Source: JBEKCP01 sp049509515 (GTDB taxonomy: Bacteria; Planctomycetota; Planctomycetia; Pirellulales; Thermoguttaceae). Taken from it: a DNA stretch of 64,000 nucleotides. The notes below the pieces were generated by a model. It did no database searches. It saw only the letters and a list, made by a program, of their open reading frames with translations, and was not told the origin of the DNA. Made by a program: the position numbers and the translations under genes. Positions 26,694-35,062 of the stretch are shown piece after piece (the first letter of the stretch is position 1; the number at the start of each line of letters is the position of its first letter). Location: assembly GCA_049509515.1 (NCBI GenBank), contig JBEKZV010000019.1, positions 24,392-88,391 of the forward strand. The letters run 5' to 3'.

Positions 26694-27104
26694 TCAGGTC
26701 CCCGCCGCTTCCCGCCGCCGTGCCACCCGCAACTGGCCGTGGCACTGGCAGAGCGTCCGCTGTCGAGCGTCGAGCAGCTCGGGCGTCCTGGCCGGCCGCT
26801 CTTGGGCCGTCGCCAACTGCTCCCGGACCACCGCGGCGTCGATCGCCTCGGCGGCAATCACCCGGGGGCTGAGCACCGAGACCACGTCGCCGAGCACCTC
26901 GACGAACCCGCCTTCGACGTAGTAGCGCTCGATCCGCCCGCCGGCGGTGATCCGCATTTCTCCGCAGCCCAGCCGGCCCACCAGCGGCGTGTGGCCCCGG
27001 GCAATCCCGATCTCGCCGTCGAAGAGCGTCACCGTCACGAACTCGGCCGGCGAGTCGCGGACGGTTCGCTCGGGCGTTACCAGGATGCAGCGGAGGTCGG
27101 GCAT
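26694..27104 (-). CDS. atpC: ATP synthase F1 subunit epsilon
   Basis: 136 aa. The N-terminal beta-sandwich (LRCILVTPERTVRDSPAEFVTVTLFDGEIGIARGHTPLVGRLG) is the epsilon/delta signature, with GEMRI and YYVEGGFVEVLGDVVSVLS following. A C-terminal helical part contains RQRTLCQCHGQLRVARR. Central stalk subunit and intrinsic inhibitor of F1. Last gene of the minus-strand atp operon, 51 bases after atpD. A short AATCCAAAATCC repeat lies between it and cysE. Confidence 0.93.
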   Translation of the reverse strand: MPDLRCILVTPERTVRDSPAEFVTVTLFDGEIGIARGHTPLVGRLGCGEMRITAGGRIERYYVEGGFVEVLGDVVSVLSPRVIAAEAIDAAVVREQLATAQERPARTPELLDARQRTLCQCHGQLRVARRREAAGT

Positions 27105-27155
27105 GTGAAGGGATTTCGAAGTTCAGGTTTCAGCCGCTCGCGGCTTCGCAGGTTC

Positions 27156-28631
27156 TCACTTCTTTGCGGCGGCTTCCAGCGTCTTGGCCTGCGCGGCCGC
27201 CTGCTCGATCGCGCCGACGTACATGAAGGCCTGCTCCGGCAGATGGTCCCACTTGCCGTCGGCGATCTCCTCGAAGCTGCGGACCGTTTCGGCCAGCGGC
27301 GTGATCTCACCCGGCTTGCCGGTGAACACCTCGGCCACCAGGAACGGCTGCGAGAGGAATCGCTCCATGCGGCGGGCGCGGTGCACCACCAGCTTGTCCT
27401 GCTCGCTGAGCTCGTCGACGCCCAGGATGGCGATGATGTCCTGGAGCTCGCGGTAGCGCTGCAGGGTCATCTGCACCCGCCGGGCAATGGCGTAGTGGCG
27501 GTCGCCCACGTACTGCGGATCGAGCACGCGGCTGGAGGAGGCCAGCGGATCGACGGCCGGGTAGATTCCCTTCTCGGAGATCGACCGCTCGAGGTAGATG
27601 AAGGCGTCCAACTGGCCGAAGGCGGCGGCGGGGGCGGGGTCGGTCGGGTCGTCGGCCGGCACGTAGACCGCCTGCACCGAGGTGATCGCCCCGCGGCTGG
27701 TCGAGGTGATCCGCTCCTGGAGCTGCCCCATCTCCGTGGCCAGCGTGGGCTGGTAGCCCACGGCGGAGGGCATGCGGCCCAACAGCGCAGACACCTCGCT
27801 GCCGGCCTGCGAGAAGCGGAAGATGTTGTCGATGAACAAGAGCACGTCGGCCCCGGTCGTGTCGCGGAAATACTCGGCGATGGTCAGGGCCGAGAGGGCC
27901 ACGCGCAAGCGGGCCCCCGGCGGCTCGTTCATCTGGCCGAACACCATGCACGTCTGGTCCATCACGCTGCGGCCCGTGGTGCCGATCTTCGAGCGCTGCA
28001 TCTCCAGCCACAGGTCGTTGCCCTCGCGGGTCCGCTCGCCGACGCCGGCGAAGACGCTGTAGCCCCCGTGGGCCGAGGCGATCCGCGCGATCAGCTCGGT
28101 GAGGATGACGGTCTTGCCCAGGCCGGCCCCCCCGAACAGCCCGGCCTTGCCGCCGCGGACAAACGGCGTCAAGAGGTCGATCACCTTGATGCCCGTCTCG
28201 AAGATCTCCGTCTTGGTCGACAGGTCGGTCACCAGCGGGGCCTCGCGGTGGATGGACCACCGCTCGGCGGCCTCGATCGGGCCGCGGTTGTCGATCGGCT
28301 CGCCCAGCAGGTTGAACACCCGGCCCAGCGTGCCCTTGCCCACCGGCACGCTCACCGGCGCGCGGGTGTCGAGGCACTCCATGCCGCGGACCATGCCGTC
28401 GGTGCCGCCCAGGGCCACGCACCGCACGCGGCCCCCGCCCAAGTGCGCCTGCACTTCGCCCACCAGGGTCACCCGCACCCCCTTCTCCTCGCTCGTTACC
28501 TGAATGGCGTTGTAGATGGCGGGCAGCCGGTCTTCCGGAAACTCGGCGTCGAAGATCGAGCCGATGATCTGCACCACGCGGCCGGGGCTGGGGGCGGGGG
28601 CGGTCTTGGGCGGGGCGGCAGTGGTCGGCAT
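27156..28631 (-). CDS. atpD: ATP synthase F1 subunit beta
   Basis: 491 aa from the ATG at 28631; the 14 upstream codons come from a repeat and are excluded. It catalyses ATP synthesis. The P-loop GGAGLGKT, the GERTREGNDLWLEM motif with catalytic Glu, and LLFIDNIFRFSQAGSEVSALLGRMPSAVGYQPTL including Walker B are all present, as is the C-terminal DELSEQDK of the DELSEED lever. The N-terminus has a short proline/alanine extension (TTAAPPKTAPAPSPG). Full length for the family. Confidence 0.96.
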   Translation of the reverse strand: MPTTAAPPKTAPAPSPGRVVQIIGSIFDAEFPEDRLPAIYNAIQVTSEEKGVRVTLVGEVQAHLGGGRVRCVALGGTDGMVRGMECLDTRAPVSVPVGKGTLGRVFNLLGEPIDNRGPIEAAERWSIHREAPLVTDLSTKTEIFETGIKVIDLLTPFVRGGKAGLFGGAGLGKTVILTELIARIASAHGGYSVFAGVGERTREGNDLWLEMQRSKIGTTGRSVMDQTCMVFGQMNEPPGARLRVALSALTIAEYFRDTTGADVLLFIDNIFRFSQAGSEVSALLGRMPSAVGYQPTLATEMGQLQERITSTSRGAITSVQAVYVPADDPTDPAPAAAFGQLDAFIYLERSISEKGIYPAVDPLASSSRVLDPQYVGDRHYAIARRVQMTLQRYRELQDIIAILGVDELSEQDKLVVHRARRMERFLSQPFLVAEVFTGKPGEITPLAETVRSFEEIADGKWDHLPEQAFMYVGAIEQAAAQAKTLEAAAKK

Positions 28632-28644
28632 GGCTTTGAGTGTC

Positions 28645-28686
28645 CATTGCAAATTGCGGATTGAGAATTGCAAATTGCAAATTGAT
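28645..28686. repeat. Iterated AATTGCAAATTG repeat between atpG and atpD
   Basis: TTGCAAATTGCGGATTGAGA followed by ATTGCAAATTGCAAATTGATG: A+T-rich 7-8 base iterations in a GC-rich operon. Similar GAATCGGGGATTGACGATTGAC lies at 29720-29741. The remaining ~130 bases of the atpG-atpD gap show nothing recognisable. Confidence 0.75.
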
Positions 28687-28816
28687 GATGGTTGGTGGGT
28701 TTCCTACGATGGCTCCTTACGTCCTGTCCGTCGCGACTTGGCGGTCACAATGGACTGGGCAATGACCTTGCACAACTGGTTACACTCATCCAGAAGGTTC
28801 TCGATTCGTTTTGCAA

Positions 28817-29710
28817 TCATTTCTTCAGGGCTTCCGCGCCGCCGATGATCTCCAGCAACTCGCCGGTAATCTGCGTCTGGCGGGCGCGGTTGTAGGCCAC
28901 CGAGAGGGTGCCGATCATGGCGTCGGCGTTCTCGGTCGCGTTCTTCATGGCCATCATCCGCGCGATCTGCTCGCTGACGGCCGCGTCGAGGAAGCACTTC
29001 AGCAGTCGCACTTTGAAGCTTGCCGGCAGGATCTCCTCGAGGATGTCGGCCGCCGTGGGCAACAGCTCGTAGAGGCTCTCGGCGCCCGGACCGGGCTCGC
29101 CCGCCTCCACGGCCCCCAGCGGCAGGAGCGTCTCGACGGCGGCATGCTGCCGGCTGAGGCTCTCGAAGCGGGTATAGGCCACGTCCAGCCGGTCGAGTCG
29201 CCCCGCGACGTACGCCTCCAGATAGCGGTTGGCCAGGACCTCGACCTCGCCGAAGGCGGGCTTGTCCTCGAAATGTGTGAATCGCTCCTCGAGTTCAATG
29301 CGGCGGAAGCGGAAGGCCGAGATGCCGCGCTTGCCGGAGACCTCCAGCCGGACCCGGCCCGCCCGGGCACCGCGCGAAGCATGGTCGCGCAGCTCCTGGA
29401 GCCGGGCGACCGCCAGCCGCAGGACGCCGGAGTTGTAGCCGCCGCACAGGCCGCGGTTGCCGGTCAGGACCAGGAGCGTGGCCTCGGCCGTTTCCGCGCG
29501 CGGCTCCAGCAGGGGGTGCGACAGTTCCAGCCCGCTCGCCTGCAAGTGGCCCACCAGGGCCGTGATCCGCCGGGTATACGCGGTGGCGGCCGTCGCCCGG
29601 TCCATGGCCCGCTTGAACCGCGCGGTGGAGATCAGCTCCATCGTCCGCGTGATCTTGCGGATGTTGCGGATCGACTTGCGTCGGCGGTCGAGTGCGCGGG
29701 CCTTGGCCAT
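28817..29710 (-). CDS. atpG: ATP synthase F1 subunit gamma
   Basis: 297 aa. Canonical N-terminus (LDRRRKSIRNIRKITRTMELISTARFKRA) and C-terminal MMAMKNATENADAMIGTLSVAYNRARQTQITGELLEI, the two helices of the rotating coiled coil. The middle LTGNRGLCGGYN strand is also conserved. Rotor shaft of F1. The retropepsin-like gene lies between it and atpA, an unusual interruption of the alpha-gamma order. Confidence 0.95.
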   Translation of the reverse strand: MAKARALDRRRKSIRNIRKITRTMELISTARFKRAMDRATAATAYTRRITALVGHLQASGLELSHPLLEPRAETAEATLLVLTGNRGLCGGYNSGVLRLAVARLQELRDHASRGARAGRVRLEVSGKRGISAFRFRRIELEERFTHFEDKPAFGEVEVLANRYLEAYVAGRLDRLDVAYTRFESLSRQHAAVETLLPLGAVEAGEPGPGAESLYELLPTAADILEEILPASFKVRLLKCFLDAAVSEQIARMMAMKNATENADAMIGTLSVAYNRARQTQITGELLEIIGGAEALKK

Positions 29711-29746
29711 GGGAGGTTGAGAATCGGGGATTGACGATTGACAAAA

Positions 29747-29768
29747 GCCCCCGGACTGCGTCCGGAGG
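29747..29768. repeat. Family C hairpin, copy 2
   Basis: CCGGACTGCGTCCGG with flanking CCC/AGG. It is the same GACTGCGTC-centred hairpin as at 17071 and 32465, in the gap between the retropepsin-like gene and atpG. Confidence 0.7.
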
Positions 29769-29785
29769 ATTCGGGATTTGTGATT

Positions 29786-30178
29786 TCAGCCGTTGCCGCT
29801 GGACGCGAGGAAACCGCCGATCACGGCGAGGATGGGTTTGAGCTTCTTCTGTAGCGGGTCGACCTCGACGCCGAAGTTCTCCAGCGCCGTGGCCCCGAGC
29901 AGGAACAGGGAACCTTTCGGAGCGAATATCACCGGGCAGGGAATGGTGCCCTCCAGTCCTTCGATCTGAAGGTTGCAAAAACCCAGCAGCCGTGTTTCCT
30001 GCCTTCCGTCCGCGAGGACCAAATGCCGCGTTGCCGCCGGTTCCACCCCGATTCGCTCCAGGTGGTCTTCGGGCACGAAAGAATACATCGCGCCGGTGTC
30101 GATCCAAAACTCCTCCTCGAACGACCGCTTGGGCTTCTTGATATTGGAAACCTTGACCTTCTGCTTGAACATTCCCAT
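29786..30178 (-). CDS. Single-domain retropepsin-like aspartic protease within the atp operon
   Basis: 130 aa from the ATG at 30178 (GGGGGCGG upstream). The frame is open to an ATG at 30256 that overlaps the atpA stop, but those 26 residues look non-coding. EFWIDTGAMYSFVPEDHLERIG carries the DTGA catalytic motif (D27). It is followed by RHLVLADGRQ, a flap-like strand, and FLLGATALENFGVEVD, matching ILG-containing C-terminal parts of retroviral-type proteases. One copy of the motif implies an active homodimer. No role in ATP synthase is known. The gene appears less GC-rich than its neighbours, and insertion of a foreign gene is plausible. Confidence 0.75.
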   Translation of the reverse strand: MGMFKQKVKVSNIKKPKRSFEEEFWIDTGAMYSFVPEDHLERIGVEPAATRHLVLADGRQETRLLGFCNLQIEGLEGTIPCPVIFAPKGSLFLLGATALENFGVEVDPLQKKLKPILAVIGGFLASSGNG

Positions 30179-30252
30179 CGCATCCGCCCCCAATGTTCGT
30201 CCGAAATGCTTCCGCCGAATTCCAACGCAACCCCGCGGCGAGCCGCGAGCAT

Positions 30253-31815
30253 TCATGCCTTCGCAGGGTGCCGCTCCATCATGTCCTCCACGAGCGCCTT
30301 CTCGACGGCAGAGGCGGACGCCGTATCATATTCGTGGATCGCCTGCTGGATCGCCGTGGCCGTCTCATCGTCGAACTGCCCCGTATCGGTAATCCTCTGC
30401 CACACGGCGTGCTTCTGCTCGCGGATGAACCTCAGGAAGCCCTCCTCCCAAGCGCGGACGTCCTTGAGCGGAACCTTGTCGAGGTAGCCGCGGGTGCCCG
30501 CGTAGATGCTCAGCACCTGGTCGGTGACGTGCATGGGCTGGTAGACGCCCTGTTTCAGGAGCTCGGTCATGCGGTAGCCGCGGTCCAGGCGTGCCTGGGT
30601 GGCGGGGTCCAGGTCGGTACCCAGTTGGGCGAAGGCCTCCAGCTCGCGGAAGGAGGCCAGGTCCAGTCGCAGCCCGCCGGCCACTTTCTTCATCGCCGGC
30701 ACCTGGGCCGCCCCGCCGACCCGCGACACCGAGATGCCCACGTTCATGGCCGGGCGCTGGCCGGCGAAGAACAGGTCGGGTTGCAGGTAGATCTGGCCGT
30801 CGGTGATCGAGATGACGTTGGTGGGGATGTAGGCCGAGACCTCGCCTTCAAGGGTCTCGACGATGGGCAAGGCGGTCAGGGAGCCGGCCCCCAGCTCGTC
30901 GCTGAGCTTGGCCGCCCGCTCCAACAGCCGGCTGTGGGAGTAGAAAATGTCGCCGGGGTAGGCCTCGCGTCCCGGGGGCCGCCGCATCAACAGCGACAAC
31001 TGCCGGTAGGCCTGGGCCTGTTTCGACAGGTCGTCGTAGATTATGAGCGCGTCCTGGCCGCGGTAGGTGAAAAACTCGGCCATGGCGCAGCCGGCGTAGG
31101 GGGCGATGTATTGCAGGGGGGCGGGATCGCTCGCCCCGGCCACCACGACCGTCGTGTAGTCCAGGGCGTCGTGCCGGCGGAGCACGTCCACCAGGCCCGC
31201 GATGTTCGATTCCTTCTGCCCCACCGCGACGTAGAAGCACTTCACTCCCGACTGCTTCTGATTGAGGATCGTGTCGATGCAGATGGCGGTCTTGCCGGTG
31301 CGGCGGTCGCCGATGATCAGCTCCCGCTGGCCGCGGCCGATCGGGGTCATCGAGTCGATGGCCTTGATGCCGGTCTGCAGCGGCTGCTTGACGGGCTGCC
31401 GCTGGGCCACCCCGGGGGCGGGCGACTCGACCAGCCGCCGCTCGGTGCTGACGATCGCGGCCCCGCCGTCCAGCGGGTTGCCCAGCGGGTCGATCACCCG
31501 CCCCAGCACGGCCTCGCCCACCGGCACGCTCAGCAGCCGGCCGGTGCTCGTGACCTCGTCGCCCTCCTGGATCGCCAGGTACTCGCCGAGGATGATCACC
31601 CCCACCGAGTTCTCTTCGAGGTTGAATGCCAGCCCGTAAATCTCGCCGGGAAACCGCACCATCTCGCCCGCCATGACGCCCGACAGGCCGTAGACGCGCG
31701 CGATGCCGTCCCCGACCTCGATCACCCGCCCCACCTGGCGGACGTCGATGCGGGACTCGAACCGCTCAACTTCCTGCTGGATGACGGAAGCGATCTCGTC
31801 GGCTTTGAATCTCAT
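30253..31815 (-). CDS. atpA: ATP synthase F1 subunit alpha
   Basis: 520 aa from the ATG at 31815, with GAGAGGAG just upstream. Motifs: VGDGIARVYGL at the N-terminus, P-loop GDRRTGKTAICIDTI, the CFYVAVGQKESNIAGLV block, LIIYDDLSKQAQAYRQ, and ISVSRVGGAAQVPAMKKVAG with the conserved arginine finger region. Non-catalytic nucleotide-binding subunit. Its start lies inside the end of atpH (50-base overlap), unusually long for this operon type. Confidence 0.96.
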   Translation of the reverse strand: MRFKADEIASVIQQEVERFESRIDVRQVGRVIEVGDGIARVYGLSGVMAGEMVRFPGEIYGLAFNLEENSVGVIILGEYLAIQEGDEVTSTGRLLSVPVGEAVLGRVIDPLGNPLDGGAAIVSTERRLVESPAPGVAQRQPVKQPLQTGIKAIDSMTPIGRGQRELIIGDRRTGKTAICIDTILNQKQSGVKCFYVAVGQKESNIAGLVDVLRRHDALDYTTVVVAGASDPAPLQYIAPYAGCAMAEFFTYRGQDALIIYDDLSKQAQAYRQLSLLMRRPPGREAYPGDIFYSHSRLLERAAKLSDELGAGSLTALPIVETLEGEVSAYIPTNVISITDGQIYLQPDLFFAGQRPAMNVGISVSRVGGAAQVPAMKKVAGGLRLDLASFRELEAFAQLGTDLDPATQARLDRGYRMTELLKQGVYQPMHVTDQVLSIYAGTRGYLDKVPLKDVRAWEEGFLRFIREQKHAVWQRITDTGQFDDETATAIQQAIHEYDTASASAVEKALVEDMMERHPAKA

Positions 31816-32425
31816 GAACACTCCTCTCGATCATCTGTTGACGGAGCCCCTCGAACCCGCGGGCCACCGAGCCGTCGTACACCGTGTCCCCGATCCGCAG
31901 CACGGCGCCGCCGATCAGAAGGGGATCGACGGCCGGCTCCAGGACCGGCTCGCCGCCCAAGACTCCGCGGAGCCCTCGGGCGATCTGGTCGAGCTGGGAC
32001 TGGCTCAAGGCGGCCGCGGTCGTCAGCCCGACGCGGACTTCCCCGCGCGACTCCTCGTCGAGCCGCCGGGCCTGGCGCGAGATCGCCCGCAGGAACCCCA
32101 GCCGCCCGTGCCGCGACACGACCTTCATAAAATTGAGCAGCAAGGGCGAGATCCTGGGGCCGAACAGGCGGTCCAACAGGCCCGTCTTCTCCTCCGGCGA
32201 AACCAGCGGCGAGCCCAGGACGGCCTCCAGCCGCGGGTGTTCGGCCAGCACCCCGCTAGCCAGAGCGTCGAGTTCCTCCAAGACGGCATCGGCCTGGCCC
32301 GCCGCGCGGGCCGCCCCCAGCAGGGCCTTGGCGTAGACCTCGCCGATCGCGTCGGCATCCACGTCCGGCGCCAGCTGGGCCGCGGTGCGGGCATCGCGTG
32401 CGGTGATGTCTCGGGATTCGGCCAT
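31766..32425 (-). CDS. atpH: ATP synthase F1 subunit delta (OSCP)
   Basis: 219 aa. The N-terminal helical domain (IGEVYAKALLGAARAAGQADAVLEELDAL) and the C-terminal LIGGAVLRIGDTVYDGSVARGFEGLRQQM are the delta/OSCP signatures. It connects the peripheral stalk to F1. The C-terminus runs ~17 residues beyond the usual end (HEIQSRRDRFRHPAGS) and into the atpA coding region in another frame. The normal delta length is ~180 residues; both ends are extended here. Confidence 0.92.
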   Translation of the reverse strand: MAESRDITARDARTAAQLAPDVDADAIGEVYAKALLGAARAAGQADAVLEELDALASGVLAEHPRLEAVLGSPLVSPEEKTGLLDRLFGPRISPLLLNFMKVVSRHGRLGFLRAISRQARRLDEESRGEVRVGLTTAAALSQSQLDQIARGLRGVLGGEPVLEPAVDPLLIGGAVLRIGDTVYDGSVARGFEGLRQQMIERSVHEIQSRRDRFRHPAGS

Positions 32426-32437
32426 GCGGAGGGGCGG

Positions 32438-32485
32438 AGGTCAGGTGTCAGGTGTCAGGGAAGGCCCCGCGACTGCGTCGCGGGG
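32438..32485. repeat. GTCAGGTGTCAGG iterations plus family C hairpin copy 3
   Basis: GGTCAGGTGTCAGGTGTCAGG (three 8-base iterations) followed by CCCCGCGACTGCGTCGCGGGG (32465-32485), a perfect hairpin of the type seen at 17071 and 29747. It lies in the atpF-atpH gap. Confidence 0.75.
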
Positions 32486-32516
32486 TCCCGCGTCCGGGAT
32501 CATCGATCTGCGACTC

Positions 32517-33173
32517 TCACTTCTTGCCATTGCCGCCTTGCTCGACGAACTCCGCCACGGCTTCTTCGATCAGCCGCGCATGGTCCTGGGGATTGAGCCG
32601 GACGCGGAGGATCTTGCCGGCCAGCTCGACGGCCAGCGTGGCGCTGCGATCGGCCAGTTCTTTCAGCGCGGCCGCCGTGGCCGATTCGATCTGCTCCAGG
32701 GCCCGCTGCCGTTGGCCGGCGGCGTCCTGCTTGGCCTGGTCGAGCGTCTGGCGGGCGAGTTGCTCGGCCTGCCGCCGCCCCGCTTCCAGCAGGCCGCGGA
32801 CCTCCTCTTTCGACGCCGCCAACTTCCGCTCGTACTCGGCCAGGAGCTCGCGGGCTTCTGCGTGGGTCCGCTGGGCCTCGGCGATCTGTCCGGCGATCTC
32901 TTGCTCCCGCTTGCTCAGGCCCTGGCGGATCGGCCCCCAGGCGAATCGCCACAGGATCGCCAAAACCACGAGGAAGACGACGAGCGTCCAAACGGCCAAG
33001 TCGCCGGGCCAGTTGAAACCGTGGAAGGTGATCGGGTTTAGGGCCTCTCCACTCTCGCCCGATGCCGCGCCGGCAGGCGCCGGGTTGGCCGGCGCGCCAC
33101 CGAAGGCCGCCGCGCCGGCCAGGGCCCACGCAATCATCATCAACACCGTGCCCGCTCGCACTCGCGTCGCCAT
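32517..33173 (-). CDS. atpF: ATP synthase Fo subunit b
   Basis: 218 aa. A cleavable-looking N-terminal signal (VLMMIAWALAGAAAFGGAPA) is followed by ~25 linker residues and then the b membrane helix (LAVWTLVVFLVVLAILWRFAWGPI). A long charged coiled coil (REQEIAGQIAEAQRTHAEARELLAEYERKL...) forms the peripheral stalk. The extra signal-like segment makes it longer than the ~160 aa of typical AtpF. Only one b-type gene is present, so a homodimer is expected. Confidence 0.92.
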   Translation of the reverse strand: MATRVRAGTVLMMIAWALAGAAAFGGAPANPAPAGAASGESGEALNPITFHGFNWPGDLAVWTLVVFLVVLAILWRFAWGPIRQGLSKREQEIAGQIAEAQRTHAEARELLAEYERKLAASKEEVRGLLEAGRRQAEQLARQTLDQAKQDAAGQRQRALEQIESATAAALKELADRSATLAVELAGKILRVRLNPQDHARLIEEAVAEFVEQGGNGKK

Positions 33174-33184
33174 GAATCACCTTG

Positions 33185-33550
33185 CTAGAACTTGAAAATG
33201 ATCCCCAGCAGGCAGACGATCAGCGCGAAGAACGTCACGCCTTCGATAAACACCGCCGCGACGATCATGGCCGTCTGGATGTTGCCGGCGACCTCGGGCT
33301 GGCGGGCCATGCTCTCGACGGCCGACGAGCCGATCCGTCCGATGCCGTAGCCGGCGCCCAGGATCGCCAGCCCCGAGCCGACTGCCGCCCCTGACAGGAT
33401 CCAGATTGGCGGCATCTGGCTCTTGGCCGGCGCGGCCGCCGCGGTGTCCTTAGCGGGCGGGCCCGCCGCGGGAGCCTCCTGGGCCAGCACGGGCCAGGCC
33501 GTCCCGAGCACCAGCAGACCGAGCGCCGCAATCTTTGCAAATCTGTTCAC
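33185..33550 (-). CDS. atpE: ATP synthase Fo subunit c (proton type) with signal peptide
   Basis: 121 aa from GTG 33550, with GAGGAG 8 bases upstream; the longer frame runs into a repeat. The precursor has a signal peptide (FAKIAALGLLVLGTAWPVLAQ) and a Pro/Ala linker, then the two c-ring helices. The first holds GAGYGIGRIGSSAVESMARQPE and the second FIEGVTFFALIVCLLG with the ion-carrying Glu. The residues used by sodium-type rings (Gln in helix 1, Ser/Thr after the Glu) are replaced by Ile and Gly-Val, so proton coupling is predicted. Confidence 0.93.
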   Translation of the reverse strand: MNRFAKIAALGLLVLGTAWPVLAQEAPAAGPPAKDTAAAAPAKSQMPPIWILSGAAVGSGLAILGAGYGIGRIGSSAVESMARQPEVAGNIQTAMIVAAVFIEGVTFFALIVCLLGIIFKF

Positions 33551-33596
33551 GGAATTCTTCTCCTCTTGTGGAAATGGCTTGGGGCGCGCCCGGAGA

Positions 33597-33681
33597 AAGG
33601 GGACAGTCCCCGTTCGCCGCAACGGCCCGCGACCAACCTTCGTTGATACCCTGCTTCGCTCCAATGGGGGACTGTCCCCTT
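33597..33681. repeat. Inverted repeat with 15-bp arms AAGGGGACAGTCCCC (atpB-atpE gap)
   Basis: Perfect arms at 33597-33611 and 33667-33681. Each arm itself contains the hairpin GGGGACAGTCCCC, and an inner CGTTCGCCGCAACG lies next to the left arm. The nested design resembles the elements at 2413, 3773 and 7699. Confidence 0.85.
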
Positions 33682-33698
33682 CCTCCTCTCCTCGTCCG

Positions 33699-34502
33699 CT
33701 AATGCGGATGGACCGCCATGCCGATGAACAACGCCGACAAGAACGCGAAAATGTACGCTTGCAGGAACGCCACGAACAACTCCAAGAGCGTCAGTGCCGC
33801 GGCCGCCAGGACGCTCGTGACCGTCACCCCCAGCCACAGCATGATCGCCAGTTTGGCGGTGGCCGCGATGAAGCTGACAATCACCGCCAGGACCATGTGC
33901 CCGGCAAACATGTTCGCCAGGAGACGCACCGCCAGCACCGTGTGCCGGATGCCCAGGCCGACGACCTCGATAAAAAACACCCCCAGCCAGAGCGGAATGG
34001 ACCAGGGCAGCGGCAGGCCCAGCTTGGGCACCAGGTTCTTCAAGTAGCCCAGCGGACCGAACTTGAAGATCCCCGTGGCCAGCACGGTGGCGAACGTCAC
34101 CCCCGCCATGGCCGCAGTGACCGTCAAGGCCCCCGTCGGCGAACCGGCCCACGGCAGGATCCCCAACAGGTTGCAAAACAGGATGAAAAAGAACGCGTTC
34201 CACAGGAACGGCAGGAACCGGTCGGCGTCGTGTCGCCCGATGGTCGGCCGGGCGACCTCGTCGCGGATGAACATCAGCACCGCTTCGAACAGGTTCCAGA
34301 ACAGGCCGCGGGGGGCCGCCCCGCTGCGGATCCGCCGGCCCAGCGGTATGAAAATCATCAGCATGATCGCCCCGGCAACCAACTCCAAGACCATGAACCG
34401 GGTCAACTGGAACCCGAACACCCGGGGCAAGTGCCACGTGAAGCCCGGAAAATGAAACTCGGTGGTGTCGGTGATGTGCCGCGCGAGTTCGTCAAGGTCC
34501 AT
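33699..34502 (-). CDS. atpB: ATP synthase Fo subunit a
   Basis: 267 aa, about six helices. LRLLANMFAGHMVL-type segment (AVRLLANMFAGH) contains the essential arginine that faces the c-ring, and ELFVAFLQAYIFAFLSALFIGMAV is the conserved last helix. The N-terminal FHFPGFTWHLPRVFGFQLTRFMV is also typical. Forms the proton half-channels. Between it and atpI lie two CCCTCTCCC-type repeats. Confidence 0.95.
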   Translation of the reverse strand: MDLDELARHITDTTEFHFPGFTWHLPRVFGFQLTRFMVLELVAGAIMLMIFIPLGRRIRSGAAPRGLFWNLFEAVLMFIRDEVARPTIGRHDADRFLPFLWNAFFFILFCNLLGILPWAGSPTGALTVTAAMAGVTFATVLATGIFKFGPLGYLKNLVPKLGLPLPWSIPLWLGVFFIEVVGLGIRHTVLAVRLLANMFAGHMVLAVIVSFIAATAKLAIMLWLGVTVTSVLAAAALTLLELFVAFLQAYIFAFLSALFIGMAVHPH

Positions 34503-34520
34503 GGATCACCGTTGCTGGCA

Positions 34521-34645
34521 TACCGGCTCCCTCTCCCCTGGCGGGAGAGGGCCAGGGTGATGGGGAAGAATTGCTCGTGGATCAGCGCTTTCCAAACAAC
34601 CCCTCACCCCCGCCCCTCTCCCACACGGGGAGAGGGGAGAAAGGA
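34521..34645. repeat. Family D repeats, copies 5 and 6 (atpI-atpB gap)
   Basis: CTCCCTCTCCCCTGGCGGGAG then GAGGGCCAGGGTGATGGGG at 34521-34563, and CCCCTCACCCCCGCCCCTC then TCCCACACGGGGAGAGGGG at 34600-34637. The second copy contains the stop codon and last residues of atpI. Confidence 0.75.
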
Positions 34646-35062
34646 CGCCCGGCGATCCGTCGCCCGCTCACGCGGCGGTAGCGAAAGCACCGTCTCGACG
34701 ACGAGCGTCACTGGGTAAAACACCAAAAGGTAATATAAGAACCCGGCTTCGGCCAGGGGCCCACCCCGGAATTGGATCGCGACGGCCACGATCAAGGGGA
34801 GTCCGGTGCGAGCCGTCATCCCCAGGAGCAGGGCCGGCAGGGCCAGTCCCGGCCCCCGCAACAGGTAGCTGATCCCAAGCGCGGTGGCGGCCCCGGCCGA
34901 GCAGACCGCCGCAGCCGTGGCGGCTGCCGCCACGCCCGCGCGGCCGCCTACCAGCCCGGCCACCGGCAGCAGCACGGCAGCCAAGGCGGCAACCGCCACG
35001 CCCAGCACGCCTCCTCGGAAGGCCAGGCCCCGCGCAGTCGAATTGGCCCAATCCGCCTTCAT
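34604..35062 (-). CDS. atpI: ATP synthase-associated membrane protein (AtpI/subunit I-like)
   Basis: 152 aa from the ATG at 35062, which overlaps the atpZ stop as ATGA. Four hydrophobic segments: GGVLGVAVAALAAVLLPVAGLVGG, AAVCSAGAATALGISYLL, LALPALLLGMTARTGLPLIVAVAIQF and FLYYLLVFYPVTLVVETVLSL. Layout and position (second gene of the atp operon, before atpB) fit the poorly conserved subunit I, thought to help c-ring assembly; assignment is mainly by context. The last ~12 residues (LPSPRVGEGRG) and the stop codon come from a dispersed repeat. Confidence 0.7.
   Translation of the reverse strand: MKADWANSTARGLAFRGGVLGVAVAALAAVLLPVAGLVGGRAGVAAAATAAAVCSAGAATALGISYLLRGPGLALPALLLGMTARTGLPLIVAVAIQFRGGPLAEAGFLYYLLVFYPVTLVVETVLSLPPRERATDRRASFLPSPRVGEGRG

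Noticed and set aside
33185..33550. Sodium-coupled ATP synthase
   Set aside because: Residues needed for sodium binding in the c subunit (helix-1 Gln and Ser/Thr after the Glu) are absent.
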